From Atrichornis clamosus (lineage: Eukaryota > Chordata > Aves > Passeriformes > Menuridae): 64,000 nt of DNA. A program made the translations under genes and the position numbers. Numbering within the stretch: position 1 is the first letter of the stretch; every line of letters begins with the position of its first letter. This document shows positions 1 through 13,700 of the stretch, one piece after another. The notes beneath the pieces are model-generated. The model ran no database searches and was not told the DNA's origin. It saw only the letters and a program-made list of their open reading frames with translations. The stretch is taken from assembly GCA_013400975.1 (NCBI GenBank), contig WBMZ01010262.1, positions 330,238-394,237 on the forward strand. Direction: 5' to 3'.

Positions 1-3000
1 GGAAAGAAATCACAAATGAGGAGGATGGTCTCTTTAGCATCTCCACAACTCATCTTCCCACCTGCACTCCTGAACTTTTCTCTGGAACAGTGAAAACTTA
101 TTCCATTCCACACAGTTAATGAATCTTTTCCTCCTTTTGTCAGAAGGAGGCAGAATCTGATCTGAAAAGCACTTAATTATGGCATTTAATAACTTGGTTT
201 TCCTGAATGCAGAGAGAAAACAGATTAGATATCAATAATTTTTTAATCTAGATTATGAAGGGAAAAATATAAATTAATTTAAAATGATAAATTCTGATGG
301 AGGGGAAAATAAACATTACAGATCATGTCTTCTTATGTTTTGGTGCAGCATTTCAGCCATCTGCAAACCACCTCATAGCCTCACACTAATCTGACTTTCT
401 AACTCACTGCAGGTTGACATCTATTGACGTCAGACTTTAAAAATGCTTCAATCAAGATCTCTATAATCCTCATAACTAAAATGTCTTTGTTCCGTTTTAT
501 GATCAAACATTTCTGAAAACAGAGCCACCAGTCCCAGCAAGCACTCAGGATGCTCAGAGGTGAGTTAAGGCACAATAAAAAGCTCAGTAATCTACCAAAT
601 CTCCTTGGAGAACACATTTGTTTATCACTGTGCCTGCAGACTCTTACACTGCAAATATACTGGCAACCATTTCTAGCAGACATGAATATCATTTCAAAAG
701 TTTAAAGATGCACAGAAAAAGCAATCAACAGCCTCTAAAAGAAATCTCAGGAAAAAAGTAAAATGATTTGGTAAACATGAATGATTGAGAAGTTCTTCAA
801 TGGAAAAAAAAAGGTGGAAATCAAGAAGCAATGACCTTTTGTACCCATCCTTCAAGTAGCAGGTTTTAGAAACTTTCGTATTGCCCATAAAATTAGTTAG
901 AAGATAAATCTCACTATGGTGATTTGCTCTTTATAAGTCTAAAGCCACTGTTCTGAATTCTCACTGTATAATTACTTCTATATAGATAAAGCATGAGTCA
1001 TCTGTTCTACTCTAACCTTTGCATTTAAATTTGAATTTTATTCCTGCTTATCTTTTTTTCCTAAATTGATATTACTGTCTACTATGTTTATTAAAAACAA
1101 CTTAAAGCCACAGTGCATGTCAAACTCTGCACGGAGGCACCATTTGTTGTGTTCTTTTAATTAACATGTCTCAGGGAGATTACAATTCTAATCATTTCTA
1201 TCAAACTATGTCAAAGTTTTCTTATTCTTATACGTCAGATTTTCTTTCCTGTTTCAAATTATGCCTTAATACCCAAGAGGCTTTTAGTAAATGCTCTGCA
1301 CACCCAGGTATGAAACTCAGAGGCACTGTCTTGTTTTCCTGATAGCAGCATGGTTGATTAGGCAGTTCCCAAATTTAGCCCCTCCAGATCTCTTCCTCCT
1401 TTCCCATTCTTAGTGAGACAAAATTTCTGAAATCTAGGAATTACATTCCTGGACTCAGAGTGAGATCAGTCAGAATCCCCTTTTCTCATTAATAAGCACG
1501 TCCTGGGGCAGGCCTGTAATTGAAGGGACATAAAAAAGAAAGTCCACCACATGTGGACTCTACTGAGAAGATTTTCACGTAAATACTTGGTTGTCTCCAC
1601 GCAGCTTTGCCCGTGACTTCTAAGGCATACTGGGGTAGCCAGGTGGATCTCAGTGTACTGCAAGGGCTGCAGGACGAGCTGCTACACTCAGAGAAAAGGT
1701 TTAGTTCATACCTTGTTTAAGTGAATTTCTTACAAGGTTTGGCCCCTGGTATCTAAGAGTGGTTCTAAACCACTGAAGAAGGAAGAAAAAACTCGCCTTC
1801 TCAGCCTTAAGGGAGTTGTAGTTACTTTCAAAGGTTCCCTTTTTAACCCTCCTCCTCCCTTTTCAGTGACCCAACCACGACATCCATTTTCCCGCAGCCA
1901 CTCTGGCACTGCAGAGTGACACTTCCTGCTAATCTGAATAAACACAACTACAGCACTTACTCAGCATTTTGAATGGGATTCTCCTTCCTTCTTAAAGACT
2001 CTTTCCTTTTCCACGACCAAGGGACAAGAGCTGACTGGAAGAGCTTGGTGTCCATCAGAGCTGTCAGGGGGCCCTGGAGGGAGCTGACTCTGGAGAAGGT
2101 TTTGCAAATCTCTTGCAGGGGGAGCAGACAAAGACATGTCAGTCTCAAAGATTCCCACACTAAGACACTACAAGAATACCTCTTCTTTTTTTTTTAATGT
2201 CCCTCTTCTTAATTAAAGGATGAGTGCTCCATTTACTGCCATCAAGGCAGTTTCACAGTCTGAAGGACTACAAGAAGCTTTCAGCTTTTAGTTTTGGGAC
2301 AGTGGGATGAACTGACAGGTGCAACTCCACTACTGCTAATTAAATTCAACACTGCCGTCTACCTGTTCCTGGAGAAATCCAAACAAAAATAAATGACTCT
2401 GGATTGCCTTTCTCTATTTTATATAAAAAAGTTAAGATAGAGGTTTGCTACTAAAGTCAATCTTAAGATATATTGTATAACTAATCTGCCACTATGAAAA
2501 AGTAGACCTTTTTCTGCAGATTTTTCTTAGGGTCTTGATTCAAAGTAGATATCAGGATCTTTGAATGGAAGAGATTTAAGTCTTACCTACGAAAAAAATT
2601 CATGAAGTCTTTTCACAAAGCACTTGAGCTCCCCTTCTGCTGTGCAATGCAGGACTATAAGAAAAAGTCAATTATTGTGCCTCTATCTGTATCCTTCAAA
2701 TATGTTTAACAAACTCCTTTCATTCTATTATCTCATTTTTCCAATCTTACTTAAAAGTATAGTGTATTTCTATCATCTTAATCACTTCTCACATTTTTTT
2801 GCTCAAGTCCTACAACCCTTTTTCTGTTGTTCTCCGAATTCTCTTATATGTTGATCCAAATTACCCGAGTCCTACAATTATTATCAGGATTTTAGATGAG
2901 CTTTCACGATTATTTAGCAATGCTGTAACTCTTTGCATAGCTCTCTATACCACAGTGGGTATAACCTGCAGAAAGCAGCAGCAGAGCACTCCCTGAGGTT

Positions 3001-4459
3001 CACCTAAGGAGGGTGTCACTTTATTTTGCAGTTTCTAACACACCCATGGATTTTTTCCACTGATTTTCTCTAAAGTGTTTTCTGTTTTGCTTGATATTTT
3101 AATGAGATTTTGTCCCTATCCCTCTTCCGTTAAAAAAAATAAAAGTGATTTGGATTTCAGAGTCCCTCAGTGCATGTTCAGAAATATTTAGAATATAGAG
3201 CCCACCTAGGAAGGAGATGCAGGACCTCTTTTAGCATAAAAACTTACAAGCAGACAAAAATCAGTTCAAATCTGCCATCCTTTCTTCAACTGATGATCTT
3301 TTAACACTCACATTTATTCACATACTTTTTCAGCCCCTGAGCAAGTAATTTTCAACACTACTCAAACTTGAGAGGTTTCTCCCAAGTGCAAGGCGGTGTT
3401 TCACCCCCTCTACTTAAACCCCTCGACACCAATGGCAAAAAAAGAGAAAAAAAGTCCCACATCCCATAGAACAATGTTAGTCCTTCTAGAAGCTGCAGTC
3501 CTCTCTGGCTCAATGTGGATAGAGTGAGTAACTGCTGAGCCCAAACATTTCCCATCCCCAGCTGCTCAGGTTTCCCACAAAAGCACTGGAACAGCCTGGT
3601 CTCAATCTTCTGTGTTAGAGATGAAGTGACACCAAACCGGGGTGAAGAAAGGGCTTCCTCTCCCCTCAGACTCTGCCACAGCCCTAAGGAGACCATCACC
3701 CAAAGTCTCGGACATCCTGAAGGCAGTTGATGCTGGGAAGATTGGAGAGAGTGCTTGGAATGGTGCAATAAACGGAAGATTTCAGATCAGCCGAGCTACA
3801 GCCCTTCCCATCCTCGTTTGCCTCAAGTCCCACTGGACTGAAGTAGCCAAGCAGAGAAGACAACAAGCACAAAACCAGACAAACATGGTTTTGTTGTCTA
3901 AAACTCCCAACACAACACTGGCCTCGCTTTTGTCTACCTGGCAGAGAGTCTGGCACAGGAGGGCACTTGAGAAGGAGGAACAGGAAGCAGATAAATGTGC
4001 TCTGTGATGTGTCCTGCCAGGAACTGATACAGAAATATCATTTAAGAGTTCCTAACATCCCTTTCAGACCCTTGTGGGGGAGTATTTCACAGGTGAAGGG
4101 CTCTCCTCTCCCTAAATTAGACTCTGGTTAAAACACACCCTACCTCCTATCTCACCATTGGAACTCCTGAGCACAACTTGGCCAAAAGCCCACAGAGTGA
4201 AGCAGTATTTAAAACACTTCATGGAATTGTGACAGCTTTCCCAGAATAACCTCTTCACTAATTGGGGAGAGATAGAATTAGTTTTTCTAAGAACTGAACT
4301 GTCCCAGTTTTAGCTCAGATTTTGCTAAAAACACAGTGTAAGAAAAGAGTTCACATTTGACCAAAAACTGAATCTTGCACTTCAGAAGAGGTTAAGGTAG
4401 AAAATGATGAGGCGAAGAAAAGAAAAACCCACTAAACACCAAAATAAAGCAAAATAAAA
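1..4459. other. Unique AT-rich non-coding stretch
   Basis: I see no gene, RNA gene or recognisable transposon here. All open frames are short and none resembles a known protein. The patch from about 3360 to 4010 is visibly richer in G and C than its surroundings and has overlapping open frames on both strands (136 codons on the minus strand at 3358-3768, 121 codons on the plus strand at 3642-4007). Neither product is recognisable and no codon pattern or splice framework supports them. A 10-base T run lies at 2186-2195. Confidence 0.6.
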
Positions 4460-4495
4460 ACCAACCAAACAAACAAACAAGCAAACAAACAAAAA
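4460..4495. repeat. (AAAC)n-type microsatellite
   Basis: An imperfect tetranucleotide repeat of AAAC units, broken by AACC, AAGC and a final A run, is directly visible. It is a simple sequence repeat and likely length-polymorphic. Confidence 0.85.
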
Positions 4496-4758
4496 GCAGC
4501 TTTCAATTCCAGGCATTCAAGGCAAAAACCAAGGGAGGCATAGAGCAAGCACTGCAAAGGCTTCTGCTCCAAATCCACTTCCAGAAGAGCTAAATGGGGA
4601 CAGAGGAGAGGGAGAAGCTGATAAAGAATTCACCCAGGCAAATTCTTTTCTGTCTTTATCCCTCAGTTTAACCTTCAGGGAATTTACCCACATAGTTTTT
4701 ACCAAATCTTAGAAAATGATGGGACTGCAACACAGTGGGATTCATAAAGAAGAAAATA

Positions 4759-4777
4759 TTTTTTTTTTTTTTTTTTT
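4759..4777. repeat. Poly-T tract
   Basis: An uninterrupted run of 19 T residues. No retrocopy or transposon body is recognisable on either side that would make it a poly-A tail, so it is recorded as a homopolymer only. Confidence 0.85.
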
Positions 4778-7305
4778 GGTGTATCAATACTGATCCTGAA
4801 GCAGTTTCCAGATTGGTGGCACTGACCTGCACCTAAAAGGTACATATAGATTTCAGCACCACTTCAAATATACCAAACAAATTCTTGCAAAGGAGAGTCA
4901 GAACACTTTGATAACAGTGGCAGAGTTTGGCAGAGCCCTGTAATTAATGTCTTGTTGCTTTTCCCTTTTGTCAAAGTAGTCAAAATAATGTCATATGAAA
5001 TCATTTATTTTTGTTTGTTTGGCAGCTCTCCAGCCTTTCAATAGCAGGGAGGCTGCTGTGCACAGTGTTGATTTGTCCCAGCACATTATATTTGTACAAT
5101 TTCAACTCTGTAGTACACAACCAGGCAAGGGAATAACACGAAGTTTTTTAATATTCTGCCTTTGCAACAAGCAAACAACCCAGAAGAGTGTATTTCAAAT
5201 TTTGCCTGGGGATTAACATACAAATGTTCTGAAAATTAGGGATATAATTATGTGAAGTCAATTACAATTTTCAATTACTTATTTCCTAAGGCTGGGCTTG
5301 TAACTCCTCTCAGGCTTGTATATCATCTACCAACAAAGAAACACCACAGCAAAATGACTCAAAATAAAAGGGTTTAAAGTAACCTGCAGGTAAGCAGAAG
5401 TGAACAGAGTTGTGTGTCTCAGCTTCACAAAGTATTTGGGGTGATCTCGGGGCTCTTGGCCACTCAAAGGGGATAGCAATTGAGAGCTGAGGATCTAGAT
5501 ATATTCCTCGAGGGCTTAAATGCAATAGGAAATACAGTTACTGATTAATAAAATCAATACGTGTATGTGTGTGTGCCTTTCTCAAATTTTATTCACAGTT
5601 TATACGTAATAAAGAAGTGAGAGTCAAATAACTCCACTGAATGTAATCACAAGTCCACAGATTCTTTTTACTGTATTGAGTTACAGCTTTGCATACTAAT
5701 GGATCGTATTCATTTCACTTTTTTTCCCTCGAAGTTTCCCCTGCAACGTGGTAATTACATAAATTGCAGCTTTTTTTTTTTTTAAAGTGGCTATTGGAAA
5801 AAAGCGGTTATGAACTTTAAAAGAATCATCCTTTCCTTGCTTTTAGGAGCATCTCACACCTGTACACCCCTGCATCACATGTTCAAAAGCAGCACTTCTG
5901 GGAATTATCTGCCGTTCCCAAGGCTGGAAGAGTCAATTCAAATATTTTCCAGAATAAGAAGAGTCAACAACAGAGACAACCTATGCCAAGGGAAAGGTGA
6001 CAGTGGCTGGGGAAGGGATTCTCAGGTAAAGCATTGAGTCTTTTCAGGGCATCTTATTTTAAGAGAACTCAAAACTTTGAAACTGCAAACACATTGAAGA
6101 GATACAGGAAACGTCCTGTGAGAGAAGATTCTTTGTTTATTCTTACAAATAATTTTTTAAAAGGATGTATAGTTACACAGCAAGTACAGCATGAGTAATG
6201 TAAGTCTCGAGAGGACCTCAGCAGGCTGGAAGAACAACTTTTGGGGAGAAACTATTGTATTCTGCAACTGAGTATAAGGGACAAGGTCATTTTTTAGGTG
6301 TCTTGCAGGTAATTCTATGATTCTTTAAAAAGGTGATGAAAAGGTAAATCTGAACTCAAGGAAGCCTTTAACTATTTCATCTGAAATTTTAAGTTCTGTG
6401 GCAGCAAATCAGTTTTCACTTCTAGGTTACATAAACCAGAATTTCCTATCTATTTGTTACATGAATACAAATAGCAAAAAAAGTATTTAAATTATGTTTC
6501 TCAAGCAAATTACTGAATACCCTTAGAAAATCTCTTAAATATCTGTATATACTAATGACCAAACTCATTGTTAGTGTTATTTCTGCTATTCACCCATTAC
6601 AGTCCAGTTTTGAAATATAAAACATGCTTGATAAAATGAGATTTTCATCAGTTACCTACTGCCAGCTAGCAAAGCAGAAAATAGAGAAAATGGCCATTTC
6701 TATTTCATATTGCTTAATATCCATCACTTTAATGGAAATGAGATAAAGTAGACAATGGCAGTAAGAATTGTATTAGCAGCACAGACATATATTACCTATT
6801 CCTCAGAGGTACCACTGTTGTAGCATTTACATTGTTAATATTAAAATGTCTTGAGCAGCACAATCCAATGTAACCAATATTATAAATATTACCTTTAATA
6901 TAAAAGAGTTGAATGAGCTTTTAACCTTGAATTTGATACAGTGTTGAAAATAACTTTTATACTTACATGACCTAGCTCATTGTGAATGGCTAAGTACCCT
7001 TCCCCTGAAATAAATCTTTCTCCGAAGCAAAACTTCCTTGCACTATTCTTAGCTGTAATTTCCATTGCACATTAAGTGATCATAGACCTTTTCTGTACTT
7101 CTTTTAAGTGTAACTCAGAGGCAGAAATGTCAATTTAGATGAGGCTTTTGAAGCTAACATTAAATACAAATAAAGACTTTAAGTACTGCTCCATTTTGCA
7201 GATATTTCGTTACAGAAAAGTGTACAGGAAGGTTATCCACACGTTCATATAGCCTGGGCCCAAGTAGAACTGTGATTTAAAGTGGTTTTTGAAACAGAAT
7301 CTCTT

Positions 7306-7322
7306 AAAAAAAAAAAAAAAAA
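7306..7322. repeat. Poly-A tract
   Basis: A run of 17 A residues preceded by CTCTT and followed by GGGG. There is no upstream retrocopy I can recognise, so it is called as a homopolymer only. Confidence 0.85.
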
Positions 7323-7907
7323 GGGGAATTCTGAGTACAAACCAGAACAGGATTTTAGGAAGAAGGCGATTGTTGGATGCTGTCTGCAGGATGCTGCAGT
7401 ATGTCCAAGGAAGAAATGGCAGGGCACAGCTTGGGCAAGGGAGGAACAGAAAAATCACATGAGACTAAGCCCATAGGACCATTAGATATCCATGCTGCCA
7501 GTCATGAAATTTCATAATGCAGAAAAAAACTCTATTTTAGACAGAATCTAAAATACAGATCTGACTGTCTCTCACTGTGAGGAACAGGATAACCACGAGG
7601 TTTAAATAATGACATAGGTTAGAAAGGCAGAGTAGGAAGTTTAGCTCCTAAATCTAGGGACTACTGGTAAGGATTTGTTGTAAATCAGAGAATCACCAGG
7701 GGCAAATGGTACTGGAGGGAAGACCTATTACTCTCAATAAGTATAATCTACCAGTCTAATGTGCCTGTGGATAAGGCAAGTGCCACACCAAGAGTGCCAG
7801 GCAAGCAGAGAGAGGATATTGATGGGATTGAGAAAAGTGGTGATTTTCATCTGGAACACTTCTTGCCATTTATGTTCAAAAACCAGGAATCTAAATGAGC
7901 AAATCAG

Positions 7908-7925
7908 AAAAAAAAAAAAAAAAAA
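7908..7925. repeat. Poly-A tract
   Basis: A run of 18 A residues. The upstream 200 bases do not resemble a processed gene or SINE known to me. Confidence 0.85.
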
Positions 7926-10185
7926 GGAGTTAGGAAGACTGCTAAAAGCAGGTAAAAAAGCTGGGATTGTGTAGTTTTAGCAAAGGGAAGGCTGTGAGGG
8001 GACCGTGCAGGACTGCTCTGTTGGAAGATACCATGAAATGGCACTGTAAAGACTAAGATTTAAGATTAATGACATGGCTGGCAGAAAATTAATCAAGTGT
8101 GAATTGACTAGGAAGAATTAAAATCCAAAAAATACCAAATATCTGACAATAACAAGAATGGGAGTTCTGAAACAGTCCTTCAGAAAGTGTTGGGACAAAA
8201 ATAACCCTTAATGAGAATCCTCATGTATTCACAAGCAGGATTAAAAGATATGCCTGAAATTCTGGGGGTCTGGAGATAAGAAATGTAAAACGCTTCTGGC
8301 TTGCATTTCTTCTCTCATAAATAGATATATAAGGCACACATCAATTGTTTCCCAGTGTGAGGGTTTCACTCCCTATCTGAGACATGAACTCCTGTCTCCA
8401 TCGTGCACACAGAACAATAGAAAGTCCACTATTAAAAACACAAGTACTGTTTTATTTATCATAAAATGATGGAGTGAAACCACAACTAGGAAAAGAAAAC
8501 TACTCAACTTCAGATCTCCCAAGAATGACATTAAAAAGTTAAGCAGCACTTAGTCTTCTTTAAGGTGTCATTTCTGCTCAGTGTAACTCGAAGACGCTTA
8601 ATGCAGATGGATGGGCTGAGCAGACTCTGCAAAGACAAGGTTTCCTTCTTTACATCCAATCTAAAAGCTTTTAAAATCTCTCTGTCAGGAACAATTTGAC
8701 TGCATATCAATTGCATCCCCCTACTACTGCAAAACTTATAATGAGAGAGTATCGTGGGGAAGGAAAAACACATTTCGATAACTCTGACAGTAAAATGAAA
8801 CACTGTCAGTCTGATGGGCTGGAAAGCTGGGACTGTACATTAACCTCACTTTGCTCATTAAAGTTCTCATTCAATTAAAATAGCAGCTGGGATACCTCTG
8901 AGTGATGCCACACTTTGGTGCTGCCAACAAGTTCATTTGTGGTGCTTCTCTGTTGACCTCATGAAGAAAAGGCTCTGGAACATCCAAGTTTTTCATGGTT
9001 TATAATAAAGACCAACTAACAAAAACTGCCTACCGACACCTTGGATACAAAGGACATGCAGTGCCTGTATGTAAGGAACAAGTTCAATGTTTTCCTGATG
9101 TTTTCAATGTACGCTCTGAGGTTTCATACAATTCTTTAAGCATAGGATTCCTATGGATAAAAGCACTCGGCTTTAAAAAGGGAAGATCTGGAATAGGACT
9201 TACTTCTTTCTCATATTAAAGAAGCAGAGATACAACGTTCGTAATTTAGCCTGCAGTTCTCAAAAGAAGAAAAAAAAATCAGTTTTATCCACAAAAACAT
9301 GTATTTATCAACATACTAAAAGGAGAATAATTGAATCATCTTCCATATATATATCTATAGGAACAATCAAACTCATCCCCAGGGTGAGAGTCACCATTTC
9401 CCAAATGCTTATATTCTGTGTTTCAGTAAAATTACAATTCTCCTCACATTGTCTCCATTTAGCTCACAGTTTTCATAGTGGCTCTAATAAATAGCAATAA
9501 TGCTGGATACTTTCAAAGAACAAACTGGTGGCTTTATTCTCATTTCACAATACAGCCCAAGCAAAAGCAAAAATAAAATAAATGCCAGACATGCAGGGAG
9601 GATTGGGAGCAGCTCCATTAAGGTCAATAGTTATACATAAAAATACATAAAATAGGGAAAGAAGAACAAATTACTTTAGATAATGTATGAGAATCACAGT
9701 ATGAGCCCTCAGCAGAGATTCATGTACAAAGAGAAGTTAGTCAGGAGAACTGATTTTTAACTTGCTATTTCAAACTAAAGGGGGAAAGAATAAAAATTTC
9801 ATAAGATCAGCATTGTCTGAAGAAATCTTTTGTGCTCAAACAGTAAGCCCTGAACAATTTTAAAGCTCAAAGTATGGAAATTAGCATCACAATCCATTGC
9901 ATCTACTGCTTTCATTTGTGATTGGAGCTTGTTATTTAGCAGGACCATCAATTTGGCATCTTCAGTGACCAAAGTATTGATTAAAAAAAAACAGGTCTTA
10001 TTAGCTTAAGTACTTGCATTACTTTCAAAAGCTTTAAAAAGTGGTATTTTTTCATGATTTACCAAATTGTAAGCATTTCACCCCTGGATCAAATCAATTT
10101 AGTTAGAAGGAGGGAAAAAAAAAGTAAGTTTTCTTTTGTCAAGACTTTATAACAAGTTTTATTTCAAAGAGAGTGTTTACAGAAA

Positions 10186-10722
10186 TGTCGTGGTTTAACC
10201 CCAGACTGCAACTCAGTCACACGGGGCTGCTCACTCACCGCCCTGTCCCAGTGGGATGGGAAGGAGGATCCCAAAAATGGAAAACCCAAGGGTTAAGATG
10301 AGAACAGATGAAGAATTGAAGTCAAATAAAAGATCATAATGATGATGATGAAGAGAGAAAGGCACAAAACCCAAGAAACATGAGTGATGCACAACGCAAC
10401 TGCTCACCACCCACTGAGCACGGCCCAGCCCCGCCCCGAGCAGAGACCAGCCCCTCCCAGGACACTCCCCCAGTTTATGAACTGGGATGATGTTCCGTGG
10501 TATGGCCAGCTCGGGTCAGCTGTCCTGGCCACGCTCCCTCCTGTTTTCTTGTGCAACTGCTCAGTGGCAGAGTACAGGAAACTGAAAAGTCCTTGATTTA
10601 GGGTAAGTGACCATTAAAACATGAGTGTGTCATCAACATTATTCTCATCCTAAATCCAAGACACAACACTGTGCCCACTACCAGGAAGAAAATGAACTCT
10701 ATCCCAGCCAAAACTAGGTTGG
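10186..10722 (+). mobile_element. Solo LTR of an avian endogenous retrovirus
   Basis: The segment starts TGTCGTGGTTTAACCCC, a hallmark 5' end of abundant songbird endogenous-retrovirus LTRs. It runs through GC-rich blocks typical of them (CACGGGGCTGCTCACTCACC, then CCCTGTCCCAGTGGGATGGG), an AATAAA-type polyadenylation signal near 10325, a short GAT repeat, and a tail of the form TCTATCCCAGCCAAAACYAG near 10698-10716. No gag, pol or env sequence flanks it, so it is a solo LTR left after LTR-LTR recombination. The canonical terminal CA is not seen, so the right end is uncertain. GAAA occurs just before the left end and at about 10723, a possible short target duplication. Assignment to a named family, or to class ERVL versus ERVK, needs a repeat library. 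The 70-codon open frame inside (10384-10596) has no evidence of function. Confidence 0.85.
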
Positions 10723-13700
10723 GAAATAATACAGACTTGCAAACACTTGGCTTAGCCATAGCCATGCTGATCTGAACTGCAACTGTACTGATAAAAGAGA
10801 CATCAATGACACTTCTAAACATGACATACCCTTCCATTTTCCTAGGAATACGCGAGAGGCTGCATGGGGTTTGTTCAACAGAACCTCACTGTAATCTGCC
10901 AGACAGGAATGCTGGGCTGAAGGAAGAGAGCTACAAGGACACAGCAAACCAGGAGATTGACATCCAGACTTCTTCTTTAAATGCTTTATTATGCCTTTTG
11001 AGTCTTCGCTTGTCTGCTTAAAGAATTGCAATATTCTACTGTAGTATCTTGTGTTCTTAAGGAAAGAAAACAAATCTTGGTGGATCAGAAAGCTCCTGAG
11101 ACATCTCATCATACCCAGCTGAGGCAGTTCTCACACAGCTCCTGCCAGCTCAGCAGCTTCTCAGTTTTACACCCTTATGCTGACAGAGAGTGGGACCCCT
11201 CTAACAGACAGACAGAAGATGTCCGTACCAGAGCTGGCTGACCAGCTCACCACATGCACTGGGCTGACCAGGAAAAGGGATGTTTTCCACAGGCAAATCC
11301 CTGCAGCAGTGGATCAGTTACACCACACTACCCCATGCAATGTTCCAGGAGTTCCACTCAAACTGCAGGCACCCTGTTCCCAGTTCTGCCATTTGCCTTT
11401 AAGCGATGCTGTCCAGGTCATGCCACCTTTCTGACCTCCTGAGATACGAATACTCACTCTTTTATAAAGTAATTTGAAGTCTACAGCTGAAATGATACAA
11501 TTTTTAATTTTTCTTTTTACTTTTCATAGCTGACCTCTCAGATTTTCCCATTTATTTTGGGTTCACTCTTCATTCCAAGTTTGTTGGTAGAGAAGGAGGA
11601 AGTGAAACAGGTTTGGTAGCATGCTGAGGTATGGCACCAAGCCTTTATGGTGTATATTCAATTCCAAGATCCAGGAAACTCAAGGAGTGGTTCCACGGTG
11701 AACCCAATCAGTTTATTAAATATATTCAAGCTTTATGGTGCTGCAGATGCTCATCAAAAAGTTGTTTGCTTTTAAGTAAGATTTATTTAAATAATACATA
11801 CACTGAATCAATAAAATGCCACATCTTGCTGCATTTTTTACACAGCTCTCACCTAGCAGTTCAAAATATTCAATAGATTTATAATGAACTTCATTGTCCC
11901 CAGCTGCTGTTGGGTTTTACATCCTTTCACACCTAATCCTCACCATCTGCACATTCAAGATTAGACATGATCCCAAGTGGACCTCGCAGCGTGCGAGCAT
12001 CCAGCTCAATGGTTCAGACAAATTTCTCTCATCGCTCAAACCACATCCCATGCACCTACAATTACTTCACAGCATTACAGAGAGCCTCACTTGAGTCAGA
12101 GAAATACATTCATATTACTTTGCAATTATTCAGCACCTGGGAGAATTATACTTTTAAATTACTCGGAAATTGTTAGCACATAGATGCTACAGGTTTGCAG
12201 GTATTTTAAAAATGTGTAACTAAGGTTAGTATCTGTTTATCACCATATTAACACAGAGCTCGTCTTATTACAGTGGTTTTAGAATTTAAAATAGGAGCTT
12301 ATTGTTCAAAACAATCTGCGTACTAAGTGTACAGAAGTACCTTTAAAAGGTCAGTTCTAAAATGCTCATTATGGTTTTGGCATTTCAGATTTTTTTTGCA
12401 AATTCTCAAAATCTCAGTCCTAGTGCTGCCTGCACAGAAAACCACGCAGTGTAGTTGGACAACTCAAAATACTTCAGCTGGTAGGCACCATATAGTTCAC
12501 TTTTCACATCATTCAAAGATACTTCCAGAGCTTTCATTAGTATGGCAAAGTTAGCAGCAATATTCCTGCCTACAAGGCCTTTGAAGTCACTGTTACCTCT
12601 GGCTGCAAAATCAAACATTAAGCTGACATATAGCCTGTTACGTGCATTAAATGCTGTTGCCTTAGTTGTTGTTTTGGGGGTTTTTAAGTTATTTTTCTAA
12701 GGAAGAGATTCTAACATCCCTTTTGCATGTGAGAAGTAAAGTCTGAAGGACGCAGCCCAGCATCACCAAACATGGGATGTACAGCACGGCCCAGTTATGA
12801 AGCTACTTTGGTATCTAACCATTTAAGAAACAGAAACCTGGGGTTACCAAATCCGTGTGCGTGTTTGGGTTTTATTGAACACGTATAACTCAGCTGAAGA
12901 GGACAGGCAATGATGGTGACACTGCTCCAAACCAAGGGAGTGATATAAATTTAGATGGCCAGCACAGAGCCACTGTAACTGAGTATGAGCGCATCTTTTT
13001 CACTTACAGCATCGGTACATCCCCTACGTTCATGGCATGCTCCACATCCCGGCTGCTTTGGACTGGGAAATGGGGTTTACACACTGGGCTGACCACAGAA
13101 CAAACTTCATTCCAGTGGTCACATGAAGCCAGGGCAGAAAGTGCTTGGATCTGGTTCTGCTAGCAGTTATTGTACACCTGTATGTGCAAGTGGACCTGAG
13201 GGATCAAAACAATCCTGACTTCTCTGTTTAGATATTCCTTTAATTCTTCTGCCTTTACTATCATTTATTACTGCTCCACCAGAGTCTGAGGTGTGCCTTG
13301 GATAGTGAGTTAGAATGCAGCCTATATCTTAAGAACCAACTACTATTTAAATTAGAACTTAAATAATGATTTTAAAAAACCTATGGGAGTTGTCCCAGTC
13401 ACGATGGAAAATGAGTAATATTTTAATATAATAACTCTCTTCCTTTATAAAAGTTCTGGCTCTCAAAGAAGTTTCAATCTATGGAAGAGAAACACCAATT
13501 TTGTCCTAATGTATTTTCCTTCTTACTTTCAAAATTATGAATAGTTTTAAACAAGAGAGAAAAAAACCTTTTAACTTGTGTCCTGGAAAAACACCTCTAT
13601 TTTTGGAAAAGCAAAGAGCGTGATTATCTTCTATTGAAGCACAAGAATAATAGGTATTAATGATGGCACTTCTGCTAATTTCATAACCCTTTCTCCCAGC

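Larger units (their letters stand above)
4778..10185. other. Unique AT-rich non-coding stretch with homopolymers
   Basis: No gene or transposon is recognised. Homopolymers are present: T13 at 5771-5783, A17 at 7306-7322 and A18 at 7908-7925. A minus-strand open frame of 90 codons at 8531-8803 was examined; its product is not recognised. The segment at about 6650-6780 has the balanced, motif-rich look of conserved non-coding DNA, but this is only an impression. Confidence 0.55.

Noticed and set aside
6305..6326. Possible CR1 3' tip (ATTCTATGATTCTT)
   Set aside because: The upstream sequence does not match any CR1 3' end that I know, and the match is too short.
7306..7925. Two poly-A tracts as tails of processed retrocopies
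   Set aside because: The sequence before each tract does not resemble a transcript, and no target duplications are evident.
8531..8803. Minus-strand 90-codon frame with an acceptor-like TTTGCAG inside
   Set aside because: The peptide is not recognised, no matching donor or partner exon is visible, and the frame is of chance length.
10384..10596. 70-codon open frame within the LTR
   Set aside because: It lies entirely in LTR sequence with no retroviral protein similarity; it is open because the LTR is GC-rich.
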